From positions 1 through 45,166 of the forward strand of contig CAMJHM010000012.1 in NCBI GenBank assembly GCA_946405515.1: a stretch of DNA of 45,166 nucleotides, read 5' to 3'. Of the stretch, positions 23,601-31,513 are shown piece after piece. This DNA is from an uncultured Fibrobacter sp. (GTDB taxonomy: Bacteria > Fibrobacterota > Fibrobacteria > Fibrobacterales > Fibrobacteraceae). How positions within the stretch are numbered: the first letter of the stretch is position 1; the number at the start of each line of letters is the position of its first letter. The position numbers and the translations under genes are program-made. Under the pieces are notes generated by a model. That model was not told the origin of the DNA, made no database searches, and saw only the letters and a list, made by a program, of their open reading frames with translations.

Positions 23601-25243
23601 CTCAGGGTATCGCTCAGGCAGACTCCGTTATTCTTCTGGTGAATGGTCGTGCTTCCTTCAGCATCTATTCAACGAAGGAATACCGTACGGCTGATGGTGA
23701 TATAAAGGATAACCCGGCTACACTCACCATTACGGGTCCGCAGTCGACCTTGATTAAGGCTAAGTACTATCCGCTCCACTTCAGGAAGCCGCCGGTACCG
23801 TATCCGCTGTTTGCTGATATCTTTGATGCCCGTGGTAAGGCTCCCAGTGTAGAATTCAACATGGCTGATCCGTATTTCAATATGGGTAAGGAATATCTCG
23901 ATGGTATTGCAGACTCCTTGGTCATTTACTATAACCGTGAGTTCTACAATAGCCCGGACTCCCTGCCGAATAGAGTTGTTGTGTACTGGGAAAGCGACAA
24001 GGATTCTGTCGTCGTCGAAAGGGATGCTTTTGCCCCGATGCTTTGCGGTTCTGCCGCTGGCCTCGACGATACCCTTTGCGCTGCTCGCGTCGTGATTGGC
24101 GGTGTGAACTTCTCCAAGGATATCAAGACGGCTAACCCGAATGCAACCTTGAAGTCCTACGCTCGTTATAGCGATCGTGGCCGTGTCAAGGAAGATGGGT
24201 TCCCCGGTAACGTTAACGACCGCGTTGCTCCTGTTATCAAGGCTGCCGACGTGCGTAAGCGTGACGAAACGACGGACGTGATGACATTGACCCTTTCGGA
24301 ATCTGTCGTGCTCCTTGATGCAAACTTTGCAACAACCGCATTCACGGTCTATCTGAATTCGGCTGCCAACTTGAAGACTCCTGAACAGAAGTTTGTTGCT
24401 GGTGTCAAGTCCGCAATGGCTGTTTCTGTGGGTGCCGACAAGGTGACTATCTTCTATAGTGGAACGGATGACAATCCGACACCGCATACTGGTGACTACA
24501 TCCGCTTCCGTACAGACAATCCGATTTGGGCTGACTCTGCATCTCCTGTGGCTGGTACGGATCCGTCACTGCGTCCGGCTGATGATGCCTCTTACGCTTG
24601 GAACTCCCCGACGTCCTATGATTCCGAAAAGCGTCTGCCGACGGCTTGGACTCCGGTTACGGGTGAAGCTGAAGTCGGTGTGAAGGCTATCAAGTATACC
24701 GAGATCTCTCCGGACTATATCAACAGCATGCCCAAGGATAGCATCAAGATTACTTCTGTCAAGAGCTATCCGGTGACGAAGTCCTTCGACGAAGTCAAGG
24801 CGGAAAATCCGGGCAAGCTCGGCTTCTTCCTGAAGTCCGACATGAACTCGCTCGTGTACTCCGACACCACCATCTCGAAGTACTTCACCGATCCGGCGAA
24901 TGCAGCAAAGGTTAAGGATATTGTCCTTGAAGTCGAAATGGACCTCTTCTCGAACCTGGGTAACTTTGTCGCCCATGACGTTGTGAAGATTCGGTGCACC
25001 GATGAGGCTATCTATGGCGAAGGCCACTCCTGCTTGGATTCCCAGAAGAACTTCTTCATCTCTTGGAACCTGGTCTCTTCTGACAAGCGTCTTGTCGGAA
25101 CGGGTGCCTACGTCTCGAAGATGAACTCTTGTGTCCACATGCCTAGGTTCGGCAAGAAGAACAAGATGGAAGAAACTCAGATGTGGGGTGTCCGCCGTAC
25201 AAAGAAGGCTAACGTCACCAAGACTGAAATCGTGAACGAGTAA
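20603..25243 (+). CDS. Large secreted fibro-slime domain protein
   Basis: A 1546-residue exported protein, probably an outer-membrane or surface adhesin. The signal peptide (MKKQYDAIKGLVLALVLLFA) ends near VFAAMA, residue 28. At about residues 545-665 lies a fibro-slime domain: GRNQHFCFESHATFRY, FSFRGDDDIWVYIDNKLAVDLGG (the signature) and the following YDIDIFFCDRRTTMSNVRI. The domain is shared by Fibrobacter and slime-mould proteins, and related Fibrobacter proteins have been linked to cellulose binding. The N-terminal 500 residues are cysteine-containing repeats of unknown fold; the remainder looks like tandem beta-sandwich modules. The C-terminus (WGVRRTKKANVTK) is basic. Translation start ATG 20603 has only a weak ribosome site. 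It is followed by a strong terminator. Confidence 0.92.
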   Translation: MKKQYDAIKGLVLALVLLFAGVQGVFAAMACEGTVYFKLPAGWKSAYAVAGGQKAAFTKSPYDGWLQVSTDNIGGPNNATGFNIEETGANDCNSGHCVRPDSMNVKYMQMSDAAGFKCVHMKGGSELWIQAHPDTEKENVTYYSATPPDVKYFYVFLPENAEWKSAIPMIVEDDKPAVALEADPDRCGWYFRRYIDEVPPNEVVIYRDDDEQKKEGLGMDGDWGTQGIVNAIPLATMFEFLTSNQIYFVATEEYADKSNPDAIGWTATDPGKEGACGYDLAAMIYDTDASLHGAFTCNPDWFQGQTTAQAQANACYYSSAKYNVVSSDAGIVPCIGVTPGMVEEVLGKDKKPKLTTAGKKCFGSSADEAFTAMFNPTAGINEAYCFNLPFTQTKDGKYEFDSDNYEGPDGAKYPAKGGFYPAEQTPSADMFVEGSTHLAAAENKRKAEGPVFVCANYNATVGAGEGLRAINAAEGVPEIDLFCKGPGWSKGIDCSGLFAAGSEFTSPENGISFEGDGWGWSCPNMGPIGWTYYKEGTETPVGTLTMKNQVPEGGVPRWTSGANDYDALKTGGRNQHFCFESHATFRYKKGLRFSFRGDDDIWVYIDNKLAVDLGGTHLAAPGYVDLDKFVGNSGGFTVGTEYDIDIFFCDRRTTMSNVRIKTNMFIKQTTGLAKQVISKKGGVDVFALCYAVSSNGSCGGGTGETYCEDDLINYLVGKGKNIDYTLTDKKGTVIKTAEELAQSIVYFGGIDLTNRADPKIDKNTLSGLAPNDYVLWASIDNSKEKFEFSVEGNLEVVSKHGTSQDEGGNKVAEYDVVSSALASSKDSPTRVPIYISSIMDQGDEVLIDLPSAVEQPYGITVTNSQGISTNDVTLEYKDAEGKFQTWNGKTQRMIGESGIDTIYASLDMTFMSAEQETYNFAVTGHTVTTSVTFYVPKLVFVMSESDTTQITGDDPNEERFVGPMYPFYILALAPSMTKPGTYEECGERCNFILNMGTETSQGIAQADSVILLVNGRASFSIYSTKEYRTADGDIKDNPATLTITGPQSTLIKAKYYPLHFRKPPVPYPLFADIFDARGKAPSVEFNMADPYFNMGKEYLDGIADSLVIYYNREFYNSPDSLPNRVVVYWESDKDSVVVERDAFAPMLCGSAAGLDDTLCAARVVIGGVNFSKDIKTANPNATLKSYARYSDRGRVKEDGFPGNVNDRVAPVIKAADVRKRDETTDVMTLTLSESVVLLDANFATTAFTVYLNSAANLKTPEQKFVAGVKSAMAVSVGADKVTIFYSGTDDNPTPHTGDYIRFRTDNPIWADSASPVAGTDPSLRPADDASYAWNSPTSYDSEKRLPTAWTPVTGEAEVGVKAIKYTEISPDYINSMPKDSIKITSVKSYPVTKSFDEVKAENPGKLGFFLKSDMNSLVYSDTTISKYFTDPANAAKVKDIVLEVEMDLFSNLGNFVAHDVVKIRCTDEAIYGEGHSCLDSQKNFFISWNLVSSDKRLVGTGAYVSKMNSCVHMPRFGKKNKMEETQMWGVRRTKKANVTKTEIVNE

Positions 25244-25266
25244 AACTCGATAAAAAAGAAAATTTC

Positions 25267-25293
25267 AAGCCTCCCGCATGGGAGGCTTTTTTC
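25267..25293 (+). terminator. Rho-independent terminator of the fibro-slime gene
   Basis: AAGCCTCCC / GGGAGGCTT, a 9-bp stem with GCAT loop, followed by a T-run, 24 bases after the stop codon. Confidence 0.92.
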
Positions 25294-25308
25294 TATTATT
25301 GAATCGTT

Positions 25309-25722
25309 ATGAGAAACCTACTGATTGTACTGTTTTTCTGTGCTTTGGGTGCCTTTGCGGCCCAGCAGGCACAGCCGACGGACCTGGATTCCCTTTTCCG
25401 CGGTCGTGAATACAAACCGCAGCTGAATTCGTCCCTTCGCGATACCACCAAGATGAACGATGTTTCTGCGAAGTCTACCAAGGGTGGAAAGTCTTCGGAT
25501 GGCTATTACATGCTCCAGTTCGAGGCTGTTGGCGATTTTGATGCCGCCCAGCGTCGCCGTGCGCAGATTGCCGCCAGTACGGGTTTTGCAATCCAGGTTG
25601 TTTTCGATACGCCGTTCTACAAACTTCGTGGCGGTGGATGGACAACGAAGAAAGCTGCCGAAGACAAGGCACGTGAACTTTCTGCCTACAATATTAACGC
25701 TTTCGTCGTGAAGGTCCGGTAG
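25309..25722 (+). CDS. SPOR-domain periplasmic protein
   Basis: A 137-residue exported protein. The signal peptide is MRNLLIVLFFCALGAFA, cleaved near AFAAQQ. Residues about 67-137 resemble a SPOR domain, which binds denuded peptidoglycan at division sites: YMLQFEAVGDFDAAQRRRAQIAA, then a central VFDTPFYKLRGGGW, and KAAEDKARELSAYNINAFVVK, giving the beta-alpha-beta-beta-alpha-beta layout. The short linker before it is polar. The gene begins only 16 bases after the upstream terminator; TATTAT precedes the ATG by about 10 bases, so it may have a very short leader. A strong terminator follows. Confidence 0.8.
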   Translation: MRNLLIVLFFCALGAFAAQQAQPTDLDSLFRGREYKPQLNSSLRDTTKMNDVSAKSTKGGKSSDGYYMLQFEAVGDFDAAQRRRAQIAASTGFAIQVVFDTPFYKLRGGGWTTKKAAEDKARELSAYNINAFVVKVR

Positions 25723-25743
25723 ATTCTATAAATCCAATTTTAC

Positions 25744-25776
25744 GGGCTCAGGTTTATTACCTGAGCCCTGTTTTTT
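25744..25776 (+). terminator. Rho-independent terminator of the SPOR gene
   Basis: GGGCTCAGGT / ACCTGAGCCC, a perfect 10-bp stem with TTATT loop, then TG and six T residues. It separates two convergent genes. Confidence 0.93.
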
Positions 25777-25793
25777 GTTCTAATTATTAGAGC

Positions 25794-28700
25794 TTATTCT
25801 AGCAGGCCCAGTGTCTGCTTTATTGTGAACTCGTCCATCGAAGACGGTAGGAGTGCGCGTTCCTCTGGTGCCACGTAGGCGAACTTGCGTTCGAATTCGC
25901 TACACTGCGATCTGTCGCGGGGTTTCAGCTCTACAGGCTTGATACTGTAGAAGAACGTACCGGTCTTGATAAACTTTTTCGACTGCAGGCCCTGGTTGAT
26001 GGCTTCGGTGAGTGCCTTTTGGATCATGGGGCCTTCGCGGTCCACATGGTGCAATTCCATCAGCCTGTGTCGCAACAATTCCTCGTGGATCGGGGACTCG
26101 TGGTCGACGTAGAACTTTAGCTGCGTGATGAGCGATGCCGCGGGCAGTTCCGGGATAGGCTTGTCGTGGGCTGTTCCTTCGATATTCGGATGGGTACACT
26201 TGTAAGGGACAACCTCGACGTTGTAAAGGTCGTTCTCGGCGTCTTCTGCTTGGCCGTTTTCTCCGTTCTCTTCTGGTGGCGGAGGAGCGACGCTCTGTTC
26301 GATGGCGATTGTCGCAAGAAGGTGGGACTCTTCGTCTTTGCGCGACATGAACCAGAAGGGTAACCAGATATTGATGACCTTCCAGCCCAACTGGCGCAGC
26401 ACGATGGGGCGGACGTATTCCGTATCTTCGATAGATTCGCGGAAGCGTTCCCTGGTGCAGTCATCCTCAATAAGTGCAAGATACCGTTTCGAGTTGTTTG
26501 CATCTACCACGACCGGTCCGACCGCGATATTGCCTGTTTCGAATATGGGTTCGACATTTATACCGTTTGTAGAAAGCGCTTCGACAATATCCTTGCGCAT
26601 GCGGGATTCTCCGCAGTGCGGGTTTGTCGGCTTGAACTCCAGTTCGCGCTTCAGGTATTTGAGCCAATCCCAGAAAAGCGTGGACTTGGGGTTGGCATGC
26701 TTGGCTATGTCGGCATTGGAAATGAAGACGCGGAGTTCCTGCTTGGCGAGCGTGGAACATACTGCAACCTTGTTTTCGCCGGAAGTGCCCGACACAGCTT
26801 CGGGCTCGGCGCATACCAGCACGACATCGCGGTATTTGTCTGTTGCCCTTTCGGGGGTCTTGACGTAATACCGGATTAGCGGATTTTCCTGGTTGAAGAA
26901 CTTTTCGGCAGCAGAACCCTTCTCGAGGAGCGCACGGATGGCAGCTTCGATTTCGGAACAACTGGACTGGTGGAACGCAATGATTCCAAGCGTCTGTGCC
27001 GGATGCTTTTGGGCATGGTGTACGGCTGCGTTGGCGATAGCCATAATCTTGTCGTCGACGATGACAAGCGATTCTACGTTGTTTTTTTCGCGGAAGGGCC
27101 GCGGGAACTGCCTAATGCCTTGGTTGTAAATTCTGTTGTTTGCAAAGCAGACTAACTTCATGTCGACATACTGGCCGGCGAGCCAGAGCTCGCGAGTCGG
27201 AATTCCCCTGCGCAGAGATTCGGCGAGGAGGGATTCCTGGAAGTAGGCCGTATGCCTCGGGAGGACATCGTTATAGGCGTCGTCTGGCAAAATTTCGATG
27301 GCGGGCGAATGGGGGTTGCCCATCAGCACGACCTTCTGCGACGAGAGCAATGCGGGCAGCGATTCCACGATTGTGGTGCAGTCTGCATCGAGGAAAACGA
27401 CGATGTCGAAGTTTTCGGTGCCCTTGAATTCAAAGGTGTCTTCGAGGGTGGCGAGGGTGAGCTGTTCCGGGTTCGCTTCGACCGCTGCGTGCGCAATGCG
27501 GAAGTTGGCCTTGCAGAACTGGTCGTAAAGTGTGCGGAAATCGCGGCTCTTAAGGCAACGCTCCTTGGGCGACAGCGAGAAGAGTTCGGGATTCTTGGCT
27601 CCGAGTTGCTGGATTTGCGTGCGCGACCAGAAGTTCCTGAAACCTTGGCCGAATTCGCTGCTTACCTTGTCTGCATTTTGCAGGTAAACCAGCATCGGGC
27701 GTAGGTCGTACTGCGCGAGTTCCTTGAACAGGCGGGTGAGCCTTGTATGGATTTCAAGGTTGTCCCAATTCTCGTTCCAAGAGTTTATCTTGTCGACCCA
27801 TTTTTCGATAGAAAGGCTTTCGAGCGGAGTCTCAAGGTCAAGGTCCTTGGCTATCTTGCGGATCGATTCTTGCAGGGCCTTTACGGATGCCGCGTATTTT
27901 TTGAAGTTCGGCAACTCGGGCTTGAACTCGTGCCAGTGTTCCAAGATTTGCAGCATGAAGTCGAGCTTGGGGTCGGACTCGTGCTTGTCGCGGAAATTGA
28001 ACAGGTACTTAATCTTTGTGTTGAGTTCGAACCAGTTGGACTTCTCGTATTTCCAGTCTTTGCCGAGCAAGTGGTTGCCGAGAACCGCCGTGTCCTTATA
28101 GGCGCGCTTGTTTTCTTGCAGTTCCAGCAACGTGTCGATGAGGTCGAGGAGTTCTGCGTCCGAAGATACGGCCCTGGGCTTGCGGATGACTTTCAGCAGT
28201 GCCCTGCGCGAACTGCGGTAGCGGTCCGAGAGGCCTTTCAGCGTAACGTTTAAACTTTCTACGAATTCTTCACGGTCGGCAAGGACATTCACGTCTACAG
28301 CATCGTCGGTATAGATGTCCGATGTCTGGCGGCGGTACCGGACCCAGTTGTCGCCGGCTTCGGGTAATGCCTTGAGTGAATCGTGGTAGGCGACCCAGTT
28401 GTTCGAGCGGAGTTCCCAATCTTCGAATACAGGTGTGTTTTCGTCGAATGTATTGATTAACAGGTCAATCGTTTCGGCGAGGCTCGATACGAAAATTCCT
28501 GTGGGGAAGAGCGATGCAACCTTGAAGAGTTTAATAATCGGTTGCAGTTCCTTGATTTTGGTAACGGCCTGCTCCAGCTGGACTGCGATGGCATCTTTTT
28601 CCTCGACAGTGAGGTTCGGGACCTTGATGCCCTGGAACGCCTTGCGAGCCGATATGCCCTGCTTGTTGAAATACAGGTCAAGAGCCTGTTCGACAATATT

Positions 28701-29909
28701 CTTTACGTTGTTGTACGTGGCGTAGTCGAGTTTGTCTACACCGTCGAAGATGGATTCTGAAAATTTGGTCTTTGTTGCCGGTGCGAGTGCGAATTCCGTA
28801 AGCAAATCGGAAAGCGGAGCTCCTGCCGGCTGGATTTTTTCGTTGACCGTCTTGTAGTATTCGATGAACGACTTGCGGAACTTGACGAAGTCCGGTTCGA
28901 TTGCTTCGCGCTCCGGGCCTTGGAACGACTTGAACGGAGGCTTCCATGCGTTTTCGAAGTTTTGCCGCGTTACGGCCCTCTTGGAAACGACCAAGGTCTT
29001 TTTACCGGTAACCACGGATTCTGCCACTATATTTGCAGCGACCTTGTCTTTGGAAGTCCCAGGCAATGTCTGGATGGCGAAAGCGAACTTGTCGTCCAGG
29101 AGGGATTCCATTACAGACTTTGTGGTATGGGAATCCAATGCGTAAGGGAAATGGTGGTCTACCGGGTTGAACAAATCGTCGAATGCGCCCTCGTCAAAAT
29201 AGGAGTTCTGCATCCGGAAACCGTCTTCGCCAAAGAGGGCCTGGAGCATTGGGCGGTTGTCGACGAGCTTGTCTTCCCAGATATCCGCTTCGAAATGTTT
29301 CTTGAGCTTGAGCCTAGCTCCGTTTGCAAACGAGAGGCAAAGGCCATGGCGCGTGAACTTCCACTTTTTCTCCTTGAGCACGGCCTTTTCAAAAAGTGAA
29401 AAGTAAAGGAGAATGCTGAACTGCCCGTTGATACTCGCATCCTCGACTCTCGGGAGGTCTACGACATCCTTGAGGCGTTCGCGGAGGATGACGTTTTCGA
29501 TGGCAGGGCGCTTGGACAGGGAAAGCTTATTTGTCTTTGGGTCAAAATCTACAGGGACAAGGAGCGACGGGGCGAGCGCATTGCCGTCCCATTTGAGGAA
29601 TCCGAGTACAAGATATAGGTCGGATTTGCCGAAATCTTCGTTCTTTTGCTGGAGCACGGAAAGCATCTGGGTTTCCGTCGTCACCTTCTGCTGGGCGGTA
29701 AAGTTCGCCGAAATGGGGAGGAAAGTTTCCAGCGATATGGATTCCCCGGACTGGGCCCATTTTTCGTAGAACAAGTCTCCCGCTTCCAGAATCAAGGGAC
29801 TTTGCAATACGCCCTTTGTCGCAAAGTTCAGAAAACGATCCTTAGAATCAAAAAGCGCAGCTTCTTGACGGATTTTCGTAATCATGGATGACGGTAACAC
29901 TTGAGCCAT
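25794..29909 (-). CDS. DUF4011/DUF3320-type helicase-nuclease-like protein with degenerate catalytic motifs
   Basis: A 1371-residue protein laid out like the large SF1 helicase-nuclease proteins (DUF4011 N-terminus, split helicase, Vsr/MTES-like nuclease, DUF3320 C-terminus), which are often linked to defence. The motif positions are recognisable but altered. Walker A: TLPGTSKDK (281-289), not GPPGTGKSQ. Walker B: VVFLDAD (837-843), not DEAS. Motif III: MGNPHSPA, not GDPKQLPP. The YRS motif after LLAESL is replaced by RGIPTRE. Motif VI: VAVCSTLAKQEL lacks the arginine. In the nuclease region, VGPVVVD lacks the first Asp while LIEDD remains. The C-terminal 150 residues fit DUF3320. The frame is intact over 4.1 kb, so it is maintained. 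Leaderless-type TATATT lies 6 nt upstream. Confidence 0.75.
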   Translation of the reverse strand: MAQVLPSSMITKIRQEAALFDSKDRFLNFATKGVLQSPLILEAGDLFYEKWAQSGESISLETFLPISANFTAQQKVTTETQMLSVLQQKNEDFGKSDLYLVLGFLKWDGNALAPSLLVPVDFDPKTNKLSLSKRPAIENVILRERLKDVVDLPRVEDASINGQFSILLYFSLFEKAVLKEKKWKFTRHGLCLSFANGARLKLKKHFEADIWEDKLVDNRPMLQALFGEDGFRMQNSYFDEGAFDDLFNPVDHHFPYALDSHTTKSVMESLLDDKFAFAIQTLPGTSKDKVAANIVAESVVTGKKTLVVSKRAVTRQNFENAWKPPFKSFQGPEREAIEPDFVKFRKSFIEYYKTVNEKIQPAGAPLSDLLTEFALAPATKTKFSESIFDGVDKLDYATYNNVKNIVEQALDLYFNKQGISARKAFQGIKVPNLTVEEKDAIAVQLEQAVTKIKELQPIIKLFKVASLFPTGIFVSSLAETIDLLINTFDENTPVFEDWELRSNNWVAYHDSLKALPEAGDNWVRYRRQTSDIYTDDAVDVNVLADREEFVESLNVTLKGLSDRYRSSRRALLKVIRKPRAVSSDAELLDLIDTLLELQENKRAYKDTAVLGNHLLGKDWKYEKSNWFELNTKIKYLFNFRDKHESDPKLDFMLQILEHWHEFKPELPNFKKYAASVKALQESIRKIAKDLDLETPLESLSIEKWVDKINSWNENWDNLEIHTRLTRLFKELAQYDLRPMLVYLQNADKVSSEFGQGFRNFWSRTQIQQLGAKNPELFSLSPKERCLKSRDFRTLYDQFCKANFRIAHAAVEANPEQLTLATLEDTFEFKGTENFDIVVFLDADCTTIVESLPALLSSQKVVLMGNPHSPAIEILPDDAYNDVLPRHTAYFQESLLAESLRRGIPTRELWLAGQYVDMKLVCFANNRIYNQGIRQFPRPFREKNNVESLVIVDDKIMAIANAAVHHAQKHPAQTLGIIAFHQSSCSEIEAAIRALLEKGSAAEKFFNQENPLIRYYVKTPERATDKYRDVVLVCAEPEAVSGTSGENKVAVCSTLAKQELRVFISNADIAKHANPKSTLFWDWLKYLKRELEFKPTNPHCGESRMRKDIVEALSTNGINVEPIFETGNIAVGPVVVDANNSKRYLALIEDDCTRERFRESIEDTEYVRPIVLRQLGWKVINIWLPFWFMSRKDEESHLLATIAIEQSVAPPPPEENGENGQAEDAENDLYNVEVVPYKCTHPNIEGTAHDKPIPELPAASLITQLKFYVDHESPIHEELLRHRLMELHHVDREGPMIQKALTEAINQGLQSKKFIKTGTFFYSIKPVELKPRDRSQCSEFERKFAYVAPEERALLPSSMDEFTIKQTLGLLE

Positions 29910-29915
29910 ACCGAG

Positions 29916-29921
29916 AATATA
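29916..29921 (-). promoter_or_regulatory. Predicted -10 element of a leaderless transcript (helicase-like gene)
   Basis: TATATT on the minus strand, 6 nt before the ATG at 29909, in the 33-base gap after gluQ. It suggests separate transcription of the large gene. Confidence 0.45.
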
Positions 29922-29942
29922 ACTTTTTTTGGGCCGAGTGGC

Positions 29943-30869
29943 TTATATGCAAGATTCTATTAATGAAATCGCTTGTTCCAGCGAAAGCGGGGCCGGAGTT
30001 TCTTGCATTTTGGCCTTGTAACACACTCTTCCCAGCAGAATTTCGGGGGGTGTACCCGATTCGCGTTCTTGCCGGAGGCTATAGGCGAGCTCCCTTTTGG
30101 AGAGTTTCTTGCCGGAACTGTCGGATATCAGGGCGTGATGCAGGTAAACGGGGCGCTCTGTGGCTCCCAACGCTTCTCGCAGGGCAATTTGGCGAGCTGT
30201 GGAATTGCGGATGTCTTCGCCGCGGACGATATGCGTGATGCCCTCGTCGATGTCATCGACGCAGACGGCGAACTGGTAGGTCCATTGGCCTTCGCGGTCG
30301 CGGATAGGGAAGTCCCCGCATTGGAGTTTCGGGTTTTCGGCAAAGTCGCCTAGCCGCAAATCATGCCATACGATTACTTTATCTGGAACGACGAATCTGA
30401 GATTATGCGGCGTGTCGGTGTCCCCCTCTCGTCTCTCGTCTCTCGTCTCTCGTCTTATTTCACTACCCTCTCGTCTCTCGTCTCTCGTCTCTCGTCTAAA
30501 AAAACACTTCCCCTGATACACAATCTCTCCCGTCTCGCTCTTGGGGTTCTCGGCCTCGAGCTGCTTGCGACTGCAGTAGCACGGGTACACGAGCCCTTGT
30601 GATTCCAGTTTGGAAAGGGCTTGCTCGTAGAGGGGCCAGCGCTTGCTTTGGATACTTTCGCTGTCGTAATGGAAACCGAACCACGCGAGGTCTTCGTAGA
30701 TGCCTTCGACGTAGGCGGGGCGCATCCGGCTCTGGTCGTGGTCCTCGATGCGCAGATGAATCTTGAGGCCCCACTTTCGTGCGGCAGCCCAAACGTAGAG
30801 CGCGGAGAGCAGGTGCCCTTCGTGCAGGAATCCCGTGGGGCTTGGCGCGAATCGTATTTTGCCGGACAT
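29943..30869 (-). CDS. gluQ: Glutamyl-queuosine tRNA(Asp) synthetase with heptad-repeat insertion
   Basis: Attaches glutamate to the queuosine base at position 34 of tRNA(Asp). It is a GltX paralogue lacking the anticodon-binding domain, here 308 residues. Visible: FAPSPTGFLHEGHL (HIGH-type motif), IEDHDQSR, the zinc site YPCYCS (Cys97, Cys99) with Tyr118 and Cys122, VRGEDIRNSTARQI and the KMSKS-type GKKLSKRE (255-259). Residues about 125-149 (RRETRDERREG repeated twice) are encoded by ten heptads (30427-30496) and lie just after the zinc-binding segment, in a place where other GluQ proteins have a short loop. Divergent from the 30927 gene; TAAATT lies 7 nt before the ATG. Confidence 0.93.
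   Translation of the reverse strand: MSGKIRFAPSPTGFLHEGHLLSALYVWAAARKWGLKIHLRIEDHDQSRMRPAYVEGIYEDLAWFGFHYDSESIQSKRWPLYEQALSKLESQGLVYPCYCSRKQLEAENPKSETGEIVYQGKCFFRRETRDERREGSEIRRETRDERREGDTDTPHNLRFVVPDKVIVWHDLRLGDFAENPKLQCGDFPIRDREGQWTYQFAVCVDDIDEGITHIVRGEDIRNSTARQIALREALGATERPVYLHHALISDSSGKKLSKRELAYSLRQERESGTPPEILLGRVCYKAKMQETPAPLSLEQAISLIESCI
30427..30496 (-). repeat. GACGAGA heptad array inside gluQ (10 heptads)
   Basis: Plus strand: four TCTCGTC, a 14-base spacer (TTATTTCACTACCC), four TCTCGTC, all in one 7-base register. The gene reads the opposite strand, so the peptide is RRETRDE cyclically. The architecture matches the array in the NAT-like gene, which reads the other strand. Confidence 0.9.
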
Positions 30870-30876
30870 GTCTCCA

Positions 30877-30882
30877 AATTTA
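30877..30882 (-). promoter_or_regulatory. Predicted -10 element of a leaderless transcript (gluQ)
   Basis: TAAATT on the minus strand, 7 nt before the ATG at 30869. GGAG also lies within those 7 nt, so a very short leader with ribosome site cannot be excluded. Confidence 0.35.
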
Positions 30883-30926
30883 ATTCTTTTTTTTATTATT
30901 TAAAGCAGATTCCATGCAGGAGCATT

Positions 30927-31508
30927 ATGCGCAAAAATTTTTATTTGATCGGTTTGGTTGTGTTTATGGCAATGGCCTCCGCATCGTTTGCCGAGGATAT
31001 TATTGCAAAAACGTCGAACGGTTCTGTTGTGTTGCTTCACGATAACGGACGTTGGGAATATTACCAGAACAACGCCCAGATCCGCGATGTCCGGCCTTCC
31101 GCGATTCCCGAGGATGCCAAGTTCGAGGTGAGTGTTTTATACGAATCTCCAGACAAAATCAAGAAGAACGCGCGCATGGCTCTCGAAGCGGATTTCGCGA
31201 CCGAAGAGGAAATCAAGGACAGCCTGCGTAAGGTGCCGAAGGGTGGCGTCATCTATTTCCAGGTGCCGACGAAGCAGATTAAGAAGGGCTATTCTCGCGA
31301 GTTAACTTATTCCATTTACGACAAGGGTTCGGCTCCGATATTCACGAAAACGGTGCGCGATACCGAGGCGACCCCCAGCGAAGACCGTGGAATTTCCAAC
31401 TTGCTGGTCGTGCCGGTTTATGGCCGCCCGCAGACGAACATGCTCAAGGCTCGCGTCGAGAACCGCGAAGGGAACCAGACTCTCGACATTGATATCCCGA
31501 TAAAGTAG
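30927..31508 (+). CDS. Secreted/periplasmic protein of unknown function
   Basis: A 193-residue exported protein. The signal peptide is MRKNFYLIGLVVFMAMASASFA, cleaved before EDI. The mature N-terminus has NGSVVLLHDNGRWEYY, a pattern seen in small periplasmic proteins of the DUF3157 type ('G..V.L..DG.W.Y'). The remainder is beta-rich (GGVIYFQVPTKQIKKGYSRELTYSIYD), like a beta-sandwich. The start at 30927 is set by CAGGAG seven bases upstream; the longer frame overlaps gluQ and is rejected. The exonuclease gene follows after 5 bases, so the two are cotranscribed. Exact role unknown. Confidence 0.8.
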   Translation: MRKNFYLIGLVVFMAMASASFAEDIIAKTSNGSVVLLHDNGRWEYYQNNAQIRDVRPSAIPEDAKFEVSVLYESPDKIKKNARMALEADFATEEEIKDSLRKVPKGGVIYFQVPTKQIKKGYSRELTYSIYDKGSAPIFTKTVRDTEATPSEDRGISNLLVVPVYGRPQTNMLKARVENREGNQTLDIDIPIK

Positions 31509-31513
31509 GCCGG

